Position numbers and translations under genes: made by a program
Shown here: piece by piece, positions 57,413 through 64,000 of the stretch
How positions within the stretch are numbered: the first letter of the stretch is position 1
Layout of the letters: the number at the start of each line of letters is the position of its first letter
Notes under the pieces: generated by a model
The model's input: only the letters and a program-made list of their open reading frames with translations
What the model was told of the DNA's origin: nothing
The model's database searches: none
Source: Niveibacterium sp. SC-1
GTDB lineage: Bacteria; Pseudomonadota; Gammaproteobacteria; Burkholderiales; Rhodocyclaceae
NCBI RefSeq assembly: GCF_038235435.1
Contig: NZ_CP151275.1
Coordinates: 1,550,001 to 1,614,000 of the forward strand
Length of the DNA: 64,000 nt
Direction of reading: 5' to 3'

Positions 57413-58323
57413 AAGATTCGCTGCCAGATGATGTCCGGCCAATTGCTGTTGCGGTCGAGCAGGACTTGCATGCGGGTGGTGGCGCTGCCGAAACGGGCGC
57501 GCCCCACGACGAGGAAAAAGCGGCTCTGGACGTCAAAGCGATTGGGCGGGGCCTGCAGGCCGGTCGCCGTATTGAAGCCGGTCACGTCCAGGTAGTAGGC
57601 GGTGCCACGGGCGGCCACGTAGGCGCGCGCGTTGTCGATGGTCAGGGTCGGGAACCAGGCGCACATCACTTCGGGACTGATGGTGTTCAGATTGAGCTTG
57701 CTGCCAGTGGAGACGGCTGTGACAAGCGGGCGCAGGCGTTCCAGCAGCGAGGCGTCGAAGCCGGGCGCGTCCAGCAGTTCGTCGATGGTCACCAGCGGCG
57801 CATTGGGGGCCTTGCTCACGTCACTGTTCAGACCCTTGGGCGCTTCCTGATCGAAGTCGACCCAGGCGGTGGCGACGAGTGCGAGCTCCTTGGCCTTCTG
57901 CGGCGGCACGTCGACCAGGGTCAGCAAACGCTCGAAGGCCTGCTGGGCCTGCGGGTCGGCCACGCCGTTGGGCGCGAGGTCGTTGATGTTGAAGCGGCCA
58001 GAGAGTTCTTCGATCTCGCCGCCGACCTCGCCCTCGTCCACCGGTGTCGGCGGGATCTTGATCGCCCAGGGTTCGCCGAAATGGTCTTGCCGCGTGCGTC
58101 GTTTGTCGTCCGCGAGGACGTTGCGGGCCCAGTCGACTGCGCCGCGGGCGAGCCAGCGCGCTTCGGCCAGATCATGCCGGCCCGAGACGTTCTCCACGGC
58201 GAAGCCGTACGCGGCCACGACACTGGCGGCCAGCGCGGCAACGAGTGCGACGGTCAGCATGGCCATGATTACGGCCACGCCGCGCTCAGCGTAGGGCGAA
58301 GGTCCGCGTGATGGTGCCGACAT
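57409..58323 (-). CDS. gspK: Type II secretion system minor pseudopilin GspK
   Basis: A 304-residue minor pseudopilin that caps the pseudopilus with GspI and GspJ. The prepilin site is ERG followed by VAVIMAMLTVALVAALAA; the +5 acid of other pseudopilins is missing, as is normal for GspK. The large globular domain (EELSGRFNINDLAPNG, LNLNTISPEVMCAWFP) is typical. The ATG at 58323 overlaps gspJ by 38 bp; an upstream ATG is less likely. Confidence 0.95.
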   Translation of the reverse strand: MSAPSRGPSPYAERGVAVIMAMLTVALVAALAASVVAAYGFAVENVSGRHDLAEARWLARGAVDWARNVLADDKRRTRQDHFGEPWAIKIPPTPVDEGEVGGEIEELSGRFNINDLAPNGVADPQAQQAFERLLTLVDVPPQKAKELALVATAWVDFDQEAPKGLNSDVSKAPNAPLVTIDELLDAPGFDASLLERLRPLVTAVSTGSKLNLNTISPEVMCAWFPTLTIDNARAYVAARGTAYYLDVTGFNTATGLQAPPNRFDVQSRFFLVVGRARFGSATTRMQVLLDRNSNWPDIIWQRIL

Positions 58324-58858
58324 CGGCCAGGTCCATTTCGACGCGGACCCCGTCGGGGATCGCAACGCCAGGTTGAAGGCCGATCGGCCAGTTGTCCTGC
58401 TCGCCCGCGCTGGCGGAAATGAAGCGCCAGCGCACCGCCTTGACGCCTTCGAGCAACACGTCCTGCGAGGGTTGCGCGCTGTCGTCCAGCGCGGGGTAGC
58501 GCGCCAGGATGAGGCGATTGTTCTCCAGCCAGTAGGCGCGCCGTTGCAAGCCGCCGTTGGTGCCGTCGTGCCGCGTGATGCGCAACTCGTCGCGTGCGCT
58601 GCCGCGCATCAGGATCAGGGCGGGCAAGGTCGCGCCCGCGTTGGGGCCGGTGCGGGGCGCGACCTGGAGCAGGTCGTTTTCCAGCAGCTGCATGACGCGC
58701 GCCAGCGACTGCCAGCGCGAGAAGGCGGCGTCCATGCGCTCGCGGGTGTCGCTCATCGAGGAGACTGCGCGCCAGGACAGGATGCCCAGCACCGCGAAGA
58801 TCGCGATCGCGACCATCACTTCGATCAGTGTGAGTCCACGCGCCTGACGCCGCTTCAT
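58286..58858 (-). CDS. gspJ: Type II secretion system minor pseudopilin GspJ
   Basis: A 190-residue minor pseudopilin of the pseudopilus tip. The prepilin peptidase site is ARG followed by LTLIEVMVAIAIFAVLGIL with the conserved E5. A beta-rich C-domain follows (YWLENNRLILARYPALDD). Its ATG overlaps the gspI stop (ATGA) and its end overlaps gspK by 38 bp. Confidence 0.95.
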   Translation of the reverse strand: MKRRQARGLTLIEVMVAIAIFAVLGILSWRAVSSMSDTRERMDAAFSRWQSLARVMQLLENDLLQVAPRTGPNAGATLPALILMRGSARDELRITRHDGTNGGLQRRAYWLENNRLILARYPALDDSAQPSQDVLLEGVKAVRWRFISASAGEQDNWPIGLQPGVAIPDGVRVEMDLADVGTITRTFALR

Positions 58859-59226
58859 CGCAGGGGCGCCACCAGGAAGCCCGTCATCGTGGCGAGCGCG
58901 TGACTCTCTTCGCCTTGCTCATAGACGCGCACGTCGATGCGGCGGAAGAGTGCGTTGGGCGTCGGCTTGACCTCTTCGGTCCAGCGGAAGGTGCGGCCTC
59001 CCTGCTGCACGTCGCCTTCGTAGTGGCCCGGGTTGAGGAACTCGCCGAGGGCACGATGCTCCGCAAGGCGGTTTTGCGCCACCCATTCGCCCAGCATGCG
59101 ATCGCGCAGGTCCGAGGCGCCGCTGGTCGCGAGGCTCACGGCACGAAAGCCCGCCGACAGCGCGACGGCGAGGATGGTCAGTGCGACCAGTACCTCGAGC
59201 AGGGTGAAGCCGGCGTGATGCTTCAT
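58855..59226 (-). CDS. gspI: Type II secretion system minor pseudopilin GspI
   Basis: A 123-residue minor pseudopilin, the first of the tip complex to assemble. The prepilin site is HAG followed by FTLLEVLVALTILAVALSA with E5. The small C-domain contains VAQNRLAEHRALGEF, a family mark. The ATG overlaps the gspH stop. Confidence 0.95.
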   Translation of the reverse strand: MKHHAGFTLLEVLVALTILAVALSAGFRAVSLATSGASDLRDRMLGEWVAQNRLAEHRALGEFLNPGHYEGDVQQGGRTFRWTEEVKPTPNALFRRIDVRVYEQGEESHALATMTGFLVAPLR

Positions 59227-59705
59227 GAGCTGGCGCCTTGCACCGCGATCGTCTCCATCGTGACTGAACCGTCAGGATGCGAGACGTAGCGACGCAGATT
59301 GCCGGGGGCCGAAAGCCGCAAATCGAATTGCGGCATCTCGGAGCCGAAGACGAGCGGGCTGTTGGGTTCAGGCTTGCGGCCCTCAATGGTCAAGTCAGCC
59401 CAGCGCACGCCTTCGGGCAACTCGCGTTCGGAGAGCGACTCACCTTCATTGAATGGCCGCCAACGACCTTCTGCGTCGAGCTGGCTGAAGCGATAGCGGC
59501 CGGGCAGGAATTCCACGGCAATGGGCGTGCCGCGCACGGCCGCACGCTCGCCTGCGCGTTCCAGCACCAGGCGCAGGCGTTGCAACTCGCGCTCGGTCTC
59601 GCGCGCCTGCAGGCCTTCGATGCTGAAGGTGACCGCGGTGACGGAGATGCCGATGATCACCAGCACCACCATCACTTCGATCAGGGTGAAACCGCGCTGG
59701 CGCAT
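59223..59705 (-). CDS. gspH: Type II secretion system minor pseudopilin GspH
   Basis: A 160-residue minor pseudopilin joining the major pseudopilin to the tip. The prepilin site is QRG followed by FTLIEVMVVLVIIGISVTA with E5. The C-domain (LVLERAGERAAVRGTPIAVE) fits GspH. It begins 9 bp after gspG and ends in an ATGA overlap with gspI. Confidence 0.94.
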   Translation of the reverse strand: MRQRGFTLIEVMVVLVIIGISVTAVTFSIEGLQARETERELQRLRLVLERAGERAAVRGTPIAVEFLPGRYRFSQLDAEGRWRPFNEGESLSERELPEGVRWADLTIEGRKPEPNSPLVFGSEMPQFDLRLSAPGNLRRYVSHPDGSVTMETIAVQGASS

Positions 59706-59714
59706 GGCGGAGAG

Positions 59715-60155
59715 TCAGAGCATCCAGTTGCCGATGTCGGCGTCCGCGCCTTCGCCGCCCGACTGGCCGTCGGCGCCGAAACTGAACACGTCGAATTCGC
59801 CGTTCACGCCAGGGGACAGGTACTGGTAGCTGTTGCCCCAAGGGTCCTTGGGCAGGCGCTCCAGATAGCCGCCGGTCTTCCAGTTGTCCGCGCCAGGCCC
59901 CGAGGTCGGCTTCTGCACGAGCGCCTGCAGGCCTTGGTCGGTGGTGGGGTAGCGACGGTTGTCGAGCTTGTAGAGCTTCAGTGCCTGCGAGATGGCGGCC
60001 AGATCCTGCTTGGCCGCGACGATGCGGGCCTCGTCCGGGCGTCCCATCACCTTGGGCACGATCAGGGCGGCGAGCACGCCGAGGATCACGATCACGACCA
60101 TCACTTCGATCAGGGTGAAGCCACGCTGGGCCGCCCCATGCTGTCTGACATTCAT
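59715..60155 (-). CDS. gspG: Type II secretion system major pseudopilin GspG
   Basis: A 146-residue major pseudopilin that makes up the pseudopilus shaft. The prepilin site is QRG followed by FTLIEVMVVIVILGVLAAL with E5. DNRRYPTTDQGLQALVQKP and LPKDPWGNSYQYLSPG, plus the calcium-binding loop near FSFGADGQSGGEGADADIGN, are diagnostic. The ATG at 60155 is preferred over 60197. A 7-bp hairpin lies 20 bp upstream, which may affect its level. Confidence 0.97.
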   Translation of the reverse strand: MNVRQHGAAQRGFTLIEVMVVIVILGVLAALIVPKVMGRPDEARIVAAKQDLAAISQALKLYKLDNRRYPTTDQGLQALVQKPTSGPGADNWKTGGYLERLPKDPWGNSYQYLSPGVNGEFDVFSFGADGQSGGEGADADIGNWML

Positions 60156-60175
60156 GCACTGTCTCCAGATTGTTG

Positions 60176-60196
60176 TGCCGACTCTGACTGTCGGCA
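60176..60196 (-). other. Hairpin between gspF and gspG
   Basis: TGCCGAC (60176-60182), seven bases, GTCGGCA (60190-60196): perfect 7-bp arms in the 90-bp gap before gspG. No T run, so an RNA-processing or stability element is more likely than a terminator. Confidence 0.5.
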
Positions 60197-60245
60197 TTCC
60201 GCATCTATCCGTCTGGCCGCTGGACGGTGTCCGCGGCCGCGTTTT

Positions 60246-61448
60246 CTATTTGAGCAGGGTGTTGATCTCGATGATCGGTTGCATCACGCCTAGCACGATC
60301 AAGAGCACCATGCCGCCCATGGCCAGCAGCAGCACCGGTTCAAGCAGGCTGGTGAGTACCGCGGTCCGGGTCTCCAGTTCACCCTGCTGGAGCCGCGCTG
60401 CACGTTCGAGCATCGCGTCGAGCTGGCCGGTGGCCTCGCCGCTCGAAATCATGTGGACCAGCAGGGGCGGAAAGCGCCGGGTCGAGCCGAGGGCGCGGGC
60501 AAGCCCGGTACCTTCGCGGACGCGGTCCGCCGCCTGCGCGATGGCGTCGCGCAAGGGCAGGCGGACCACCACCTGGCGGCCAGCGTCCAACGCCGAAAGC
60601 AGGGGCACGCCGCTGCCCACCAGGATCGCCAGCGTGCTCGCAAAACGGGTGGAATCGAGCGCACGTAGATGCCGGCCGATGAGTGGCAAACCGAGGAGCC
60701 AGGCGTCCCACTTGCGCCGGAGCGTTTCGTCGCGCAAGGAATAACGCCAGCCCGCAACGGCCGCGGCGATCGCGAGGCCGAGCAGCCAACCCCAGCTGCG
60801 CAGGAAGTTCGAACAGGCGATCAGGGTCCGCGTGATCAGAGGCAAGGCCTGCTTGCTGCTCTGGAATACCGAGACGACCTGGGGCACGACGTAGGTGAGC
60901 AGGCCGATCACCACGGCCAGCGCGACGACGGCGACGATCGCCGGATAGATCAGCGCCTGCAAGGTTTTGCGGCGCAGGTCGTCGCGTCGCTCCAGGTAGT
61001 CGGCGAGTTCCATCATCACGGTCGCGAGCTCGCCTGATTTCTCACCGGCCGCGACCGAGGCGCGATAGATCGTGGGGAAGGAGGTCGCATGGCGATCCAG
61101 GGCCGCGCGCAAGGTGTAGCCCGCGAGGATTTCGCTACGCACGCCGGCGAGCACCTGGCGCACGGCTTCGCGTTCCGCCTGATCACCCAGCGCCGACAAG
61201 GCCTGCTCCACGGTGAGGCCGGAGCTCAGCAGCGCTGCCCATTGGCGCGTGAGCAGCACCAGTTCCGATTCGCGCAGCTTCTTGGCTGAGCCCAGGCCGC
61301 TCTGGCGACTGCCAGAGGCGGCGATTTCCAGCGGGAAGAGCCCGCGTTCGCGCAATTGCGAGCGCGCGGCGCGCGCGCTGTCCGCCTCGACCAGCCCCGT
61401 CAGGCTCTTACCATCGCCGTCGATGGCGCGGTACTGAAAGCTCGCCAT
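60246..61448 (-). CDS. gspF: Type II secretion system inner-membrane protein GspF
   Basis: A 400-residue polytopic platform protein. Two GspF domains (each about 120 residues with a hydrophobic end) and three helices. Marks are FQYRAIDGDGKSLTGLVEAD at the start, LTRQWAALLSSGLTVEQALS, and MISSGEATGQLDAMLERAA. It follows gspE by 8 bp. Full length. Confidence 0.96.
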   Translation of the reverse strand: MASFQYRAIDGDGKSLTGLVEADSARAARSQLRERGLFPLEIAASGSRQSGLGSAKKLRESELVLLTRQWAALLSSGLTVEQALSALGDQAEREAVRQVLAGVRSEILAGYTLRAALDRHATSFPTIYRASVAAGEKSGELATVMMELADYLERRDDLRRKTLQALIYPAIVAVVALAVVIGLLTYVVPQVVSVFQSSKQALPLITRTLIACSNFLRSWGWLLGLAIAAAVAGWRYSLRDETLRRKWDAWLLGLPLIGRHLRALDSTRFASTLAILVGSGVPLLSALDAGRQVVVRLPLRDAIAQAADRVREGTGLARALGSTRRFPPLLVHMISSGEATGQLDAMLERAARLQQGELETRTAVLTSLLEPVLLLAMGGMVLLIVLGVMQPIIEINTLLK

Positions 61449-61456
61449 CCCGCGTC

Positions 61457-62923
61457 TCAGTCGCGCGTCACGCGCAGCAGCTCTTCGACGGAGGTGCCAC
61501 CTTCGGCGAGAAGCCGCATGCCATCGTCGCGCAGCGCGCGCATGCCACTCGCATACCCGGCGCGACGCAGGTCGGACTCGGCCGCCTGGTCGTGGATCAG
61601 CCGCTGGACCGCGTCGTCGACAGCCATTAGTTCATACACCCCAGTGCGCCCGCTGTAGCCAGTGTGCCCGCAAGCCTTGCAACCGACCGGCTTCCAGAGG
61701 GCGGGCGGACAAGCCTCGCCAAGTTCCTCCTGGTCGCTCGCCGACGGCGCATAGGACTCGCGGCACTGCGGGCAGAGGCGACGCACCAGGCGTTGCGCGA
61801 GGGCGCCGCGCAGGGTGGAGGCGAGCAGGAAGGGCTCGACCCCCATGTCGATGAGGCGGGTGACGGCGGACGGCGCATCGTTGGTGTGCAGGGTGGCAAG
61901 CACCATGTGGCCGGTGAGCGAGGCCTGCACCGCGATCTGTGCGGTTTCGAGGTCGCGGATCTCGCCGATCATGATCACGTCCGGGTCCTGCCGCAGGATG
62001 GAGCGCAGGGCGCGGGCGAAGGTGAGCTCGATCCGCGCATTTACCTGGATCTGGCCCACGCCGGGGAGATCGTACTCGACCGGGTCTTCGACCGTAACGA
62101 TGTTACGGGTGTGGCCGTCGAGCGTGCGCAGCGCGGCGTAGAGCGTGGTCGTCTTGCCCGAGCCGGTCGGGCCGGTGACGAGCAGGATGCCGTGCGGCTG
62201 CGAGAGCAGGGCATCGAAACGCTTGCGCGTGTCGCTGGCCATGCCCAGGTGATCGAGGCCGAACTGGGTCGCATCCTTGTCCAGCAGACGCAGCACGATG
62301 CGCTCGCCGTGGCTGGTGGGCAGCGAAGAAACCCGCACATCGATCGCACGACCGGCGAGCCGCACGCTGATGCGGCCATCCTGCGGCAGCCGCTTTTCTG
62401 CGATGTCCAGGCTCGCCATGATCTTGATCCGCGAGGCCATGGCTGCATGCAGCGCACGATGTGGCCGGGCGACCTCCACCAGCACACCGTCGCGACGCAG
62501 GCGCACGACCGAGTAATTCTCGTAGGGCTCGATGTGGATGTCGGAGGCGCGTTCGCGCACGGCCTGCGTGAGCAGCGCGTTGATCATGCGGATGATCGGC
62601 GCGTCGTCCTCGGCTTCCAGCAGGTCGCCCACGACAGGCATTTCCTGCATCAGCTGCGAGACGTCTATGTCCTGGCCGACGTCGGCGGCGACTTCGGCGG
62701 CGCTGCTTTCACCCTGGCTGTAGTTCTCGGACAGGCGCGCTTCGAAGGCGCCTTTGCCCAGGGTCTGGATCTTCAGGGGGCGTGCGGCGAGACGGCGCAG
62801 TTCCGCGAAGGCCGCCGGATTGGCATCCTCGCGCGCCAGCACTTGGGCATGGTCTTCTGTCACCTCGCCCAGCAGCACGCCATGCGTGCGGGCGAAGGCG
62901 AAGGGCAATCGCAGGGTCTGCAT
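61457..62923 (-). CDS. gspE: Type II secretion system ATPase GspE
   Basis: A 488-residue hexameric ATPase that powers pseudopilus assembly. Walker A is [20 protein letters not shown], the Asp box [16 protein letters not shown] and the His box [22 protein letters not shown] block are intact, and the zinc-binding tetracysteine (CPQC with CKACG) is present. N-terminal domain for GspL binding. It begins one base after gspD ends. Confidence 0.97.
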   Translation of the reverse strand: MQTLRLPFAFARTHGVLLGEVTEDHAQVLAREDANPAAFAELRRLAARPLKIQTLGKGAFEARLSENYSQGESSAAEVAADVGQDIDVSQLMQEMPVVGDLLEAEDDAPIIRMINALLTQAVRERASDIHIEPYENYSVVRLRRDGVLVEVARPHRALHAAMASRIKIMASLDIAEKRLPQDGRISVRLAGRAIDVRVSSLPTSHGERIVLRLLDKDATQFGLDHLGMASDTRKRFDALLSQPHGILLVTGPTGSGKTTTLYAALRTLDGHTRNIVTVEDPVEYDLPGVGQIQVNARIELTFARALRSILRQDPDVIMIGEIRDLETAQIAVQASLTGHMVLATLHTNDAPSAVTRLIDMGVEPFLLASTLRGALAQRLVRRLCPQCRESYAPSASDQEELGEACPPALWKPVGCKACGHTGYSGRTGVYELMAVDDAVQRLIHDQAAESDLRRAGYASGMRALRDDGMRLLAEGGTSVEELLRVTRD

Positions 62924-62924
62924 C

Positions 62925-64000
62925 TCAGGGCTGCGCAGGCTGCGTCGGAGCCGGTGTCGGCGTGCCGGTCGGCGCTGGCGGCGGCAGGCGGTCCGGCAGG
63001 GTGGCCGTTCCCGTGTTGGGGCCGGGCATCAGGACATTGGGTGTGGGGTCGGTCATGCGCTGCAGACCGAGGACCTGGTCATAGCGCTCATTGGCAATCG
63101 TCGCGGCGGTCTGGCCGTCGCGAATGATCTTCGGGCGCAGGAAAACTACGAGATTGGTCTTGGTGTGTTTCTTCTGGTCGTAGCGGAAGAGGCTGCCCAG
63201 GACCGGCACGTCGCCCAGGTAGGGCACCTTTTCTGTTCCGTCTTCCTGGTTGTCTTCGATCAGGCCACCGAGCGCGACAATTGCGCCGTCGTCGACCAGC
63301 ACGGTGGAGTCGATCGAACGCTTGTTGGTGATCGGGCCCTTGGGGTCCGCGAGCGAGGCGACCGAGGAGTTCTCCTGGCTGATCAGCATCTTCACCACGC
63401 CGCCTTCCGTGATCTGCGGCTTGACCCGCAGGGTCAGGCCCACGTCCTGGCGTTCGACCGTCGTGAATGGATTGTTGGGCGTCGTGCCGCCGCCGGTGTT
63501 GGCATAGGAGCCGGTGACGAAGGGCAGGTTGCGGCCGACAACGATCTTGGCTTCCTCGTTGTCGAGCATCAGCAGCGTGGGCGTGGACAGGATGTTGGTC
63601 TTGCCGCGCGTCTCGAGCACGCGGGCGAGGACCTGCAGGTTCAGGATGTCACCTACGCCCGGGATGTTGATCGTGCCCTTGCCGACGAGCACGTTGAGCC
63701 CGTTGGCGATCGAGGACGGGTTCGCGGCGACGCCCCAGATGTTGGTGCCAGCGGTCTTGTCCCCGAATGAAGTGCCTGCGCCCACGAAGGATCCGTCGCT
63801 CGGTTTCTCGCCAGCCGTCCACTGGACCCCGAATTCGGCCGCATTGTCGGCGGTGATTTCGGCGATCAGCGCCTCGACGTAGACCTGTGCGCGGCGGCGG
63901 TCGAGCTGGTCGATCACCTTGCGCAGGTTGTTGTAGATGGGTTCGGGGGCCGTGATGATCAGCGCGTTGCTGGCAGGCTCGGCCTGGATCGCCACACCGT
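62925..64000 (-). CDS. gspD: Type II secretion system outer-membrane secretin GspD (5' end beyond the window)
   Basis: The C-terminal ~357 residues of the secretin that forms the outer-membrane channel. Visible parts are the end of the N3 domain ([38 protein letters not shown]) and the secretin core ([54 protein letters not shown]), followed by a proline-rich C-tail ([14 protein letters not shown]). The start codon and N-domains are outside the window. First visible gene of the operon. Confidence 0.95.
   Translation of the reverse strand, partial: GVAIQAEPASNALIITAPEPIYNNLRKVIDQLDRRRAQVYVEALIAEITADNAAEFGVQWTAGEKPSDGSFVGAGTSFGDKTAGTNIWGVAANPSSIANGLNVLVGKGTINIPGVGDILNLQVLARVLETRGKTNILSTPTLLMLDNEEAKIVVGRNLPFVTGSYANTGGGTTPNNPFTTVERQDVGLTLRVKPQITEGGVVKMLISQENSSVASLADPKGPITNKRSIDSTVLVDDGAIVALGGLIEDNQEDGTEKVPYLGDVPVLGSLFRYDQKKHTKTNLVVFLRPKIIRDGQTAATIANERYDQVLGLQRMTDPTPNVLMPGPNTGTATLPDRLPPPAPTGTPTPAPTQPAQP

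Overview
The window is 64 kb of GC-rich chromosome from a betaproteobacterium, most likely a member of the Rhodocyclales or a close relative. The evidence is the gene order ilvB-ilvH-ilvC-pssA-leuA next to a divergent sigma factor-DUF3619-DUF3106-RDD cluster, the rpsP-rimM-trmD-rplS operon, divergent lptFG and pepA-holC-valS, a PEP-CTERM protein, and a type II secretion operon. Codon use is strongly GC3-rich throughout. I see no insertion sequence, prophage, CRISPR array, rRNA or tRNA.

Region 1 (about 1-20 kb) is an accessory stretch of mostly single genes. It holds a GFA-type zinc protein, a PRC-barrel protein, three GNAT acetyltransferases, an ECF41-type sigma factor with its carboxymuconolactone decarboxylase partner, a repeat lipoprotein, a PhnB-like VOC protein, a LysE exporter, a DUF1801 protein, a methyltransferase, a PLD-like protein, an alpha/beta hydrolase, an amidase, a cupin/LysR divergent pair, an inner-membrane/beta-barrel gene pair, an EamA transporter and a HAF-repeat PEP-CTERM protein. 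The ECF41 sigma gene and the decarboxylase gene each carry the same candidate promoter (TGTCACA, 16 bp, CGTC), so a small autoregulated circuit can be read directly from the DNA.

Region 2 (20.3-23.8 kb) is a heavy-metal resistance module: a Cd/Zn/Pb-type P1B ATPase divergent from a CadR/PbrR-like MerR regulator, with a MerR operator between them. Promoter spacing suggests the ATPase mRNA may be leaderless. A DUF2269 gene coupled to the regulator looks frameshifted.

Region 3 (23.8-54.8 kb) is conserved housekeeping DNA: valS, a coiled-coil protein, holC and pepA; lptF-lptG; an ECF sigma operon of four overlapping genes (sigma, DUF3619, DUF3106, RDD); branched-chain amino acid genes with pssA; wrbA and DUF2069; a BrkB-family protein; a PilZ-like protein; the rpsP operon; argC, erpA, aceA, clpS-clpA, a cold-shock protein, an RluE-type pseudouridine synthase, a DUF192 protein and transaldolase. 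Clear hairpin terminators separate most units.

Region 4 (54.9-64 kb) is a type II secretion operon on the minus strand in the order gspD (cut by the window end), E, F, G, H, I, J, K, L, M, N, mostly with overlapping start and stop codons. gspC is not in the window. The most promising poorly described elements are the sigma/DUF3619/DUF3106/RDD operon (a possible membrane-controlled sigma system), the ECF41 circuit, the leaderless-ATPase prediction, a perfect 26-bp intergenic palindrome, and a four-copy 15-bp tandem repeat at the start of a hydrolase gene.
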